NCBI GenBank assembly: GCA_030637665.1
Contig: DAOWGA010000310.1
Coordinates: 1-5,103 of the forward strand
From: Lysobacterales bacterium
GTDB lineage: Bacteria; Pseudomonadota; Gammaproteobacteria; Xanthomonadales; SZUA-36
Direction: 5' to 3'
DNA: 5,103 bases
Position numbers and translations under genes: made by a program. Below, piece by piece: positions 1 through 5,103 of this stretch. Position 1 is the stretch's first letter; every line of letters starts with the position of its first letter. Under the pieces are notes generated by a model. That model was given only the letters and a program-made list of their open reading frames with translations. It did no database searches and was not told the origin of the DNA.

Positions 1-2087
1 AGGGGCCGATTCTTCGCAAGCAAGTCAAGGAGCTTGCTGATTTCATCGAGAATCGTCTGCTGGAATCCCTCGACAGCGAACCCACCAAGGCGCGCAGGGA
101 TGCGATCGGAAAAAGCACGCAGGATGAGATTGAGGGCATCACCTCACCGTTGGAAAATGAACTCAAGACCAATGACCTGGCGTTGGTTCGTCTGCAATCA
201 GGACCGGTTTCGCGAACGGTCATATTTCCCCAGGTGGATGGCCACCCGGTTCCACCGGAAGAATTGGCGCAACTGTTGAAAGCCGGCAAAATAACTGAAG
301 CGGACCTGAAGGCTTTCGAAAAGAAAATCAAACAATTCGCACCGCGCCTTCGGAAAGTGTCCCACGCAGCCAACAAGGCCTGGCAGCAAGGCATGCGAAA
401 CATGCGCGAATTCATTGAAAATGAAGCCCGCTCCACCCTGCAAGACTTCACGGCTGCACTTCTGGGCGAACTGCCCCAGCCGGAAGTTGCGGAATTCATC
501 TCGGAAGTCATCAACGATGTGATAGAAAACCGCCTCGATGCAGAGGCTGTACAAAACCAGCCACCACCACAAATCCTGTATAGCGTGAACGTGATCTGCA
601 CTCACGATGGAGACTCATCCCCCGTGGTGACTGAATACACACCTTCGGTAATGAATCTGCTGGGTACCGTGGAGCCGGAGTTCATCGGCAGTGGCCAGAT
701 GGTCACCAATTACCGCGGCATCAGGGCCGGCGCACTGGTCCGCGCCGACGGCGGTTACCTGATTCTCAATGCCCGGGATGTCCTGAGTGAACCCGGCGCC
801 TGGCGCATGATGATGCGCGCATTGCGGACAGGCAAATTGGAAATCGTCCCCAGTGAAGTAGGCTGGCTTATGCCCATGCAGTCGTTGAAACCCCAGGCCA
901 TTGATATATCGGTGCGCATCATCCTGATCGGCAGCAGTTATCTTTACTACCAACTTGACCAGGTGGACCAGGATTTCACCAACCTGTTCAAGGTCCTGGC
1001 GGACTTCAACTCCGAAATTGAACGATCTGAACTCGGCGTCAGCCAGTACGCGGGTGTGGTGGCCCGTATTTGCCAGGAGGAAGAGCTGGCTCATTTTGAC
1101 GCTTCCGGTATTGCCGCCCTGGCCGAACACGGCGCACGGATCGCATCGCGCAAAGGGAAAATCACTGCACGATTCGGGCGCATCGCGGATATTGTTCGTG
1201 AAGCTTCATTTCTCGCCAGAAAGGCCGGTGCTGAGCTGGTAAACCGGGATCAGGTCGAGGAAACCATCAGGCGAACCAGGTACCGCGCCAGCCTGCCTTC
1301 AAGCCGCTTCCAGGAGCTGATCAGCGACGGCACCATCATGGTCCAGACCAGTGGCGCTGTTGTTGGCCAGATAAACGGCCTGGCTGTGATCAATGCCGGC
1401 CAGCTGACTTACGGTTTCCCGGCCAGAATCACAGCCACTATTGGCGCCGGGCGCGCCGGCGTGATCGATATCGAAGGCGCCGCATCCATGTCCGGCGCAA
1501 TTCATACCAAGGGTTTTCATATTCTCGGCGGATTGCTGCGCCACCTGATGCAGACTGACCATCCGCTGACCTTCAGTGCTTCTATCGCATTTGAACAAAG
1601 TTACGGCGGAATAGACGGCGATTCCGCCTCCGGGGCCGAGATTTGCTGCCTGATCAGCGCCCTGACCGGGGTACCCATCCGGCAGGGCCTGGCCATGACC
1701 GGCGCCATTGATCAGCATGGCCACATCCAGGCCATCGGTGGCGTGAATGAAAAAATCGAAGGGTTTTTCGACGTTTGCCTGCCCCTGGGACTCGATGGGG
1801 AGCACGGTGTCATCATCCCCTCGGCAAACGCCGGCGACCTGATGCTGCGCAAGGATGTAATCGCTGCCTGCAGCGACGGCCGCTTTCATATCCATGCCGT
1901 TAAAACCGTCAACGAAGCCCTGGAGGTGCTGACCGGGAGAATAGCGGGCCAGCCCGATGAGCAGGGTCATTTTCCAGAGGATTCACTGCTCGGACTTGCC
2001 CGGTCAAAGGCCACCGAGTATTGGAACAAGACCATGAACCTTCCCTTCAGCGACGATGATGAAAAATCAGATAAGGCGGATTCCTGA
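1..2087 (+). CDS. Lon-type ATP-dependent protease (AAA_32/LonB-like family), C-terminal part, 5' end outside window
   Basis: Cytoplasmic ATP-dependent serine protease that should unfold and degrade proteins; its substrates are unknown. The frame is open from the window edge (first full codon at 3), leaving 694 visible residues and no start. The TTG at 150 is not a real start because conserved-looking sequence continues upstream of it. In order, the fragment has a helical insert (about residues 85-185), the remaining AAA+ ATPase core with a Walker-B-like strand GGYLILNARD (250-259) and the LFKVLADF block, an AAA lid (about 348-430), and a Lon proteolytic domain (about 442-670). The catalytic dyad is Ser541 in GDSASGAE (codon 1623-1625) and Lys584 in GGVNEKIEG (codon 1752-1754). 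Their 43-residue spacing equals that of E. coli Lon Ser679/Lys722. FEQSY before the Ser and EKIEGFFDVC around the Lys are typical of the YcbZ-like branch rather than classical LonA. Walker A and roughly 150 N-terminal residues are missing (inferred from family length near 800). The tail is acidic (SDDDE). The redoxin gene follows after 2 bp. Confidence 0.95.
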   Translation, partial: GPILRKQVKELADFIENRLLESLDSEPTKARRDAIGKSTQDEIEGITSPLENELKTNDLALVRLQSGPVSRTVIFPQVDGHPVPPEELAQLLKAGKITEADLKAFEKKIKQFAPRLRKVSHAANKAWQQGMRNMREFIENEARSTLQDFTAALLGELPQPEVAEFISEVINDVIENRLDAEAVQNQPPPQILYSVNVICTHDGDSSPVVTEYTPSVMNLLGTVEPEFIGSGQMVTNYRGIRAGALVRADGGYLILNARDVLSEPGAWRMMMRALRTGKLEIVPSEVGWLMPMQSLKPQAIDISVRIILIGSSYLYYQLDQVDQDFTNLFKVLADFNSEIERSELGVSQYAGVVARICQEEELAHFDASGIAALAEHGARIASRKGKITARFGRIADIVREASFLARKAGAELVNRDQVEETIRRTRYRASLPSSRFQELISDGTIMVQTSGAVVGQINGLAVINAGQLTYGFPARITATIGAGRAGVIDIEGAASMSGAIHTKGFHILGGLLRHLMQTDHPLTFSASIAFEQSYGGIDGDSASGAEICCLISALTGVPIRQGLAMTGAIDQHGHIQAIGGVNEKIEGFFDVCLPLGLDGEHGVIIPSANAGDLMLRKDVIAACSDGRFHIHAVKTVNEALEVLTGRIAGQPDEQGHFPEDSLLGLARSKATEYWNKTMNLPFSDDDEKSDKADS

Positions 2088-2089
2088 GC

Positions 2090-2947
2090 GTGTTTCGCTC
2101 TTTCTTCATCTCAGGCTTCACCGCTTATGTGGTTCTCGCACTGGTTTACGCGGTGGTGCAGTTGATTCGCGGCATGGACCCGCTGTTCGCGTGGCTGGGC
2201 CTGGCGCTCGCCGCCGGGGCCCCGGCCGCTTTCCTGGCCTGGCTGTACATCGCCGGCCGGGCCCGCACGTCGGCGCACCCGGTAGCAGTAAGCGTGGCGT
2301 GCGGCCTTGGAACTGCGATCACCATGGCGGCAAACTGGCGCTATGAAGCAGCCAGCGGGACCATACACGTCTGGGCCGGCCTTTGCCTGCTGGCCTGGTT
2401 TATTTATCTCAGGTGGTATTCGGTATTTGCCAAACGAAACAGCACAGCCCTGGCGCCGGGAGCTGTGCTTCCGGAATTTGAACTGCAGTCATCGCAAGGC
2501 GAAACGGTGTCATCCACCCGGTTCCGGGGCAAGAACCATGTCTTTGTTTTCTATCGTGGAAACTGGTGTCCTTTGTGCTCCGCTCAAATTGCTGAGTTGG
2601 CTGAGCAGTACCGGGAATTGCAAGCCCTGGGGGCTGAAGTCATTCTCGTCAGCTCCCAGCCGCAAAGTCACAGTCTTCGCCTGGCAAAAAGATTTGATGC
2701 GCCCATGCAGTTCTTTCGCGATGTAAGCAATTCCGCGGCTGAAAAGCTGGGCATTCTGGCTTCATTTGGCACACCCCTGGGATTTCAGTTGCTCGGCTAC
2801 AGCACTGATACGGCCATGCCCACTGTGATCATCACGGACGAGGGCGGAAAAATACTTTATTCAGATGCAACAGACAATTACCGGGTGCGCCCCGAGCCCG
2901 AACTGTTTCTCAATGTCCTGCGAGAGCATACGCCGGCCAAGTTGTGA
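2090..2947 (+). CDS. Membrane-anchored peroxiredoxin-like (AhpC/TSA-redoxin) protein, 4 TM helices plus thioredoxin fold
   Basis: A 285-residue protein, probably a thiol oxidoreductase or peroxidase held at the inner membrane. Four hydrophobic segments lie at about residues 5-26, 32-55, 63-81 and 91-113. A redoxin domain covers about 123-280. Its active site is YRGNWCPLC, with Cys160 and Cys163; a predicted cis-Pro lies at 244 in AMPTVIITD. The site lacks the PxxxTxxC signature of classical peroxiredoxins and resembles the PRX-like2 type with a CPxC motif. Basic residues after helix 2 (GRAR) and helix 4 (RWYSVFAKR) suggest, by the positive-inside rule, that the redoxin domain faces the cytoplasm; this is inference. 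The start is GTG, two bases after the protease stop. A weak purine-rich site (AAGGCGGA, 2073-2080) lies upstream, so translational coupling to the protease gene is likely. The reductant and substrate cannot be read from sequence. A reducing or TlpA-like role remains possible. Confidence 0.88.
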   Translation: MFRSFFISGFTAYVVLALVYAVVQLIRGMDPLFAWLGLALAAGAPAAFLAWLYIAGRARTSAHPVAVSVACGLGTAITMAANWRYEAASGTIHVWAGLCLLAWFIYLRWYSVFAKRNSTALAPGAVLPEFELQSSQGETVSSTRFRGKNHVFVFYRGNWCPLCSAQIAELAEQYRELQALGAEVILVSSQPQSHSLRLAKRFDAPMQFFRDVSNSAAEKLGILASFGTPLGFQLLGYSTDTAMPTVIITDEGGKILYSDATDNYRVRPEPELFLNVLREHTPAKL

Positions 2948-3047
2948 ATCCCGGGAGCGGCACATGCCTTCCCAGATGTCATCGTTGATCGCAGTAAAAA
3001 CGCATTTTTCGTGGCCTCAAAAGAGCAGATTTTTTCGTAGCTTGCTT

Positions 3048-3053
3048 TATAAT
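3048..3053 (+). promoter_or_regulatory. Putative sigma-70 -10 element (TATAAT) for the beta-barrel operon
   Basis: A perfect TATAAT sits 28 bp before the ATG at 3082, in the AT-rich end of the 134-bp gap after the redoxin gene. Transcription would begin near 3060 and give a leader of about 22 nt that holds a good ribosome binding site. No convincing TTGACA-like -35 box lies 16-18 bp upstream (about 3024-3031 reads AGCAGATT). The promoter may therefore need an activator or the A/T tracts at 2996-3035. No extended -10 TG is present. Confidence 0.55.
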
Positions 3054-3068
3054 GACCGCGGCACCCAC

Positions 3069-3075
3069 AAGGAGA
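3069..3075 (+). promoter_or_regulatory. Ribosome binding site fixing the barrel gene start at 3082
   Basis: AAGGAGA is a strong Shine-Dalgarno match with 6 bases between it and the ATG at 3082. The alternative in-frame ATG at 3052 overlaps the TATAAT box, has no such site, and would put ten extra residues before a well-formed signal peptide. The downstream start is therefore preferred. Confidence 0.85.
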
Positions 3076-3081
3076 AGCAAA

Positions 3082-3876
3082 ATGCGCCGACTTATTTTCA
3101 TCCTGTTAATTCTTGTACCCATGGCAGCGAGTGCACAGGAATCCAGCTCCGGCGGCCCCCTGTTCATGAAAGACATGCTGGGAGACCGTGAATTTTTCGA
3201 TCCGTGGGGGGTCGGGATTGATATTTTTACCATGCAGCAGGACTACGGGATCGTCAGCCTGGATTTCCAATTGCCCGGTGTGGAAATTGGCGATGCCAGC
3301 CTGATCGGCGTGACCAACGACCTTCAGAGTTATGACCTGAAGTTTGACGCCTGGATCACACCCTTCCTGAACGTTTTTGCGCTGGTTGGAAGACTCAAAG
3401 CCGATACCTACGTTGACTTCAGCAATTTACCTATCCAGGGGTTACCCTTTCCCCTGAGTGCTGTGCAGGTGTCTTATGACGGCACGGTTTACGGCGCCGG
3501 TTTCAACCTGATTTACGGAACGGACAAGTGGTTCGTAGCGCTCAACAACACCTGGACTGACGCGAGCCTGAGTGGAGATTTCGACTCATCCGTCTCTGCG
3601 TACACAGCGCAACCACGAATCGGCCTGATAAGGGACAAGTGGACATTTTATGCCGGCGGAATGTATCTCGATACGCAGGAGAAACACAGCGGGACCATCC
3701 AACTGCCGATTCCAGGCTTTCCGCCCGTTCCATTCAACGTGGAACTGGAAAGCGCCGAGAATTGGAATTACGCCGTGGGCGTTATGCATGTGTTCAGTCC
3801 CAAGGCGCAGGTGCTGCTGGAATACGGCTTCGGTGACCGCACACACACCCTGCTCAACTTCACCTACAGGTTCTGA
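3082..3876 (+). CDS. Outer-membrane beta-barrel protein of unknown function
   Basis: A 264-residue exported protein that probably forms a barrel in the outer membrane. The signal peptide has a basic start (MRR), a hydrophobic core (LIFILLILVPMAA) and a likely signal peptidase I site after residue 18 (ASA|QE). The mature protein is rich in aromatic and Gly residues, with alternating strand-like stretches at about 84-110, 132-165, 173-205 and 226-264. It ends LLNFTYRF; a terminal Phe preceded by alternating hydrophobic residues is the classical BAM-recognised signal of outer-membrane barrels. About 10-12 strands would fit the length, but this is an estimate. A Pro-rich stretch (about 210-220, LPIPGFPPVPF) is probably an extracellular loop, and a similar one (LPIQGLPFPL) lies near 117-126. 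It has its own putative promoter, and the next gene starts directly at its stop codon, so the two are probably co-expressed. I cannot assign a ligand, transport or adhesion role; an OmpW-like or other small porin-like family is possible but not shown. Confidence 0.87.
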   Translation: MRRLIFILLILVPMAASAQESSSGGPLFMKDMLGDREFFDPWGVGIDIFTMQQDYGIVSLDFQLPGVEIGDASLIGVTNDLQSYDLKFDAWITPFLNVFALVGRLKADTYVDFSNLPIQGLPFPLSAVQVSYDGTVYGAGFNLIYGTDKWFVALNNTWTDASLSGDFDSSVSAYTAQPRIGLIRDKWTFYAGGMYLDTQEKHSGTIQLPIPGFPPVPFNVELESAENWNYAVGVMHVFSPKAQVLLEYGFGDRTHTLLNFTYRF

Positions 3877-4827
3877 GTGCACGGCAGGTTCATCAATTTG
3901 GCATTGTTGAGCCTGGCACTTTTCGCAGCGCCGCAGTTTTGTGGCGCCTATGAAACTGACCAATTCAGCAACCGCCTCGAGCCGATCGAGGATTCCACTG
4001 AACTGCTGGATGGAAGGGTCAACCTTTCGATTCAGACCGCCGCGGCCGATTGGAAAGGCCCCCGCAATGACTGGAAATTCGTCACGGCCATTTACCATGA
4101 TCTCGGCGGCCATCACTGGGTAGACAAGATCGAGCGCTGGGTGATGGATTCGGATGAGGTGGAACACCTGCAACCGTCGCGCCGGGAATCCATCTACCAG
4201 GGGCATCCAATCTGGGCAACCCGGGTGGCGGCCGCATTTGGTGTTGGACCAACCATCAAGGTCAACGGGCAATTGATCGGCTCAGACAAGCTGGGACATT
4301 TTTTTTCCCAGGGAAGGAAATTCTATCGTCGTTATTTGAGGTCCCTGGACGAGTCCGTGGCTGCCGAGCATTCGGCCTATACGGAGCGGGCCTTGTTTGG
4401 CCAGATGACCACCGGTGTTTATTCCAATGCAGACCTTGTCGCCAATTATGAAGGATTCCTGTTCTATTTGAGTCTGTTCGAGGACGACATCGTAGCCGGC
4501 AAGAAGGCAATCCTGACCTGGCAGGACGATCACTGGGTCATTCAGCGCTCCTTTACCTGGGCCGATCACGTGAACGAATACTGGGACGAAGCCCTGAACA
4601 TCAATCACTATGACAAGATCCTGCACCCCTACATGAAAGAGCGCTTGCAGACATTTTGCGGTGACTTTTTCCGTGCGCCGGAGATGTACACCATCGAGGA
4701 TGAAGATCTCCTCAAAGAGCGTTATACGCATCTTCAGCTAAGAGACACCTCGGACCTGCGCCTCGACCGCTTATGCCCGGTGCATCCGGAATACTCAATC
4801 AGCGGAGCGGCTGGAGAGTCGCAGTGA
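3877..4827 (+). CDS. Exported protein of unknown function with a DKxxHF motif
   Basis: A 316-residue protein, probably periplasmic. It begins with GTG directly after the barrel gene's TGA, in the same frame, with only a weak CAGG-type site at 3867-3870, so translational coupling is likely. Residues 1-24 form a signal peptide (hydrophobic core about 5-18, cleavage near CGA|YET); PQFC is not a proper lipobox, so a lipoprotein is unlikely. Visible blocks are HDLGGHHWVDKIERW (74-88), GSDKLGHFFSQGRKFYRRY (135-153, with Asp137, Lys138 and His141) and TTGVYSNADLVANYEGFLFY (178-197). Several His/Asp/Glu residues occur in aromatic-rich helices, as in proteins that bind metal, but that is only a suggestion. 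DKxxHF recalls the YfiM/DUF2279 and VanZ-like groups, although the rest of the protein does not clearly match either. Two Cys near the C-terminus (in LQTFCGDF and DRLCPVHP) could form a periplasmic disulfide. Its last 29 bp overlap the convergent downstream gene. The function is unknown; a role tied to the barrel is inferred from coupling alone. Confidence 0.85.
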   Translation: MHGRFINLALLSLALFAAPQFCGAYETDQFSNRLEPIEDSTELLDGRVNLSIQTAAADWKGPRNDWKFVTAIYHDLGGHHWVDKIERWVMDSDEVEHLQPSRRESIYQGHPIWATRVAAAFGVGPTIKVNGQLIGSDKLGHFFSQGRKFYRRYLRSLDESVAAEHSAYTERALFGQMTTGVYSNADLVANYEGFLFYLSLFEDDIVAGKKAILTWQDDHWVIQRSFTWADHVNEYWDEALNINHYDKILHPYMKERLQTFCGDFFRAPEMYTIEDEDLLKERYTHLQLRDTSDLRLDRLCPVHPEYSISGAAGESQ

Positions 4828-5103
4828 AGCTGGCCTGATCCAGGGTGTTCTCCAGGATCGTAACAAGTGGAAACGATTCCCCCATATACGCCTTTACTTC
4901 GTCCATCTCCCCGGGTGGAATGTGCACTGCAATCTTGTGCGGCGCAGCCAGAAACCTGTTGATCAACTGGTTCCCCGGTCCTGGCTGAAAATACCAAAAC
5001 GGTATCAGGGCTACGTCAATTTCAATTTTATCCAGCCCGGCCTTGATGTAATCCGCAGGATCCATCGCCGCATCGCCCACGTGGAGCACTTTCATATCCC
5101 CTA
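4799..5103 (-). CDS. Metallo-beta-lactamase-fold hydrolase, C-terminal fragment (5' end outside window)
   Basis: The last roughly 100 residues of a metal-dependent hydrolase of the MBL fold, UlaG/Lactamase_B_2-like branch; the substrate is unknown. KVLHVGDA (around 5072-5092) matches the late MBL strand motif whose Asp bridges the metals. DVALIPFWYF follows, and KIAVHIPPGEMDEVKAY supplies the final metal-ligand His (AVH, about 4918-4930), as in the family's [VM]xH segment. The HxxxD-bearing N-terminal half must lie beyond 5103. The frame stays open to the window edge (GGG GAT before the ATG at 5095). That ATG is unlikely to be the start because the GD motif belongs deep inside the domain. The stop lies inside the end of the convergent exported-protein gene, a 29-bp tail-to-tail overlap. 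Confidence 0.8.
   Translation of the reverse strand, partial: GDMKVLHVGDAAMDPADYIKAGLDKIEIDVALIPFWYFQPGPGNQLINRFLAAPHKIAVHIPPGEMDEVKAYMGESFPLVTILENTLDQASFTATLQPLR

Noticed and set aside
150..152. TTG as the start of the protease gene
   Set aside because: The frame is open to the window edge and the upstream residues fit the family, so the gene begins before the window.
198..1970. Long minus-strand open frames (198-605, 615-1130, 1299-1970) opposite the protease gene
   Set aside because: They are shadows of a clearly conserved plus-strand protein and show no family motifs or start signals of their own.
2056..2726. Alternative plus-strand frames 2056-2346 and 2307-2726
   Set aside because: They overlap the redoxin gene in another frame and have no recognisable domain, while the main frame has membrane helices and an intact active site.
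2953..2973. Possible hairpin after the redoxin gene (GGG..GGC-ACAT-GCC..CCC) as an intrinsic terminator
   Set aside because: The stem is two short 3-bp helices split by an internal loop and is not followed by a T run, so it is a weak candidate only.
3934..3945. Lipoprotein signal in the exported protein (Cys22)
   Set aside because: The residues before Cys are PQF, which do not fit the lipobox; a signal peptidase I site after Ala24 fits better.
3586..4731. Minus-strand open frames at 3586-4272 and 4282-4731 opposite the barrel and exported-protein genes
   Set aside because: The plus-strand products have signal peptides, a terminal barrel motif and good coding character; the antisense products show none of these.
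1..5103. tRNA, rRNA, CRISPR arrays, insertion sequences, att sites or riboswitches
   Set aside because: Coding sequence fills nearly the whole window and the single 134-bp gap shows only promoter-like sequence; no such structures were seen.

Overview
The window looks like chromosomal DNA from a Gram-negative bacterium, most likely a gammaproteobacterium. It is moderately GC-rich (by eye, mid-to-upper 50s percent) and gene-dense with short gaps. It encodes an outer-membrane beta-barrel with a cleavable signal peptide and a terminal Phe, and a Lon-family protease of the type carrying an AAA_32-like ATPase domain. The phylum is an inference from gene types and composition; there is no rRNA or other phylogenetic marker here.

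Layout. Positions 1-2087 (+) hold the C-terminal part of an ATP-dependent Lon-type Ser/Lys protease whose ATP-binding N-terminus lies before the window. Two bases after its stop, a GTG-started gene (2090-2947, +) encodes a protein with four predicted membrane helices followed by a peroxiredoxin-like/redoxin domain with a WCPLC active site. A 134-bp gap (2948-3081) has an AT-rich segment and a perfect TATAAT, and appears to be the promoter region of a second unit. That unit is an outer-membrane beta-barrel protein (3082-3876, +) followed with zero spacing by an unknown exported protein with a DKxxHF motif (3877-4827, +). Its tail overlaps by 29 bp the tail of a convergent, incomplete metallo-beta-lactamase-fold gene (4799 to beyond 5103, -).

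Functional reading. The protease and redoxin genes may form a protein quality-control/redox pair by co-transcription, but no direct functional link can be seen. The barrel and its exported partner are the most clearly coupled pair and neither has a function I can name; this is the best candidate for something undescribed. I see no mobile element, CRISPR array, tRNA, rRNA or convincing intrinsic terminator.
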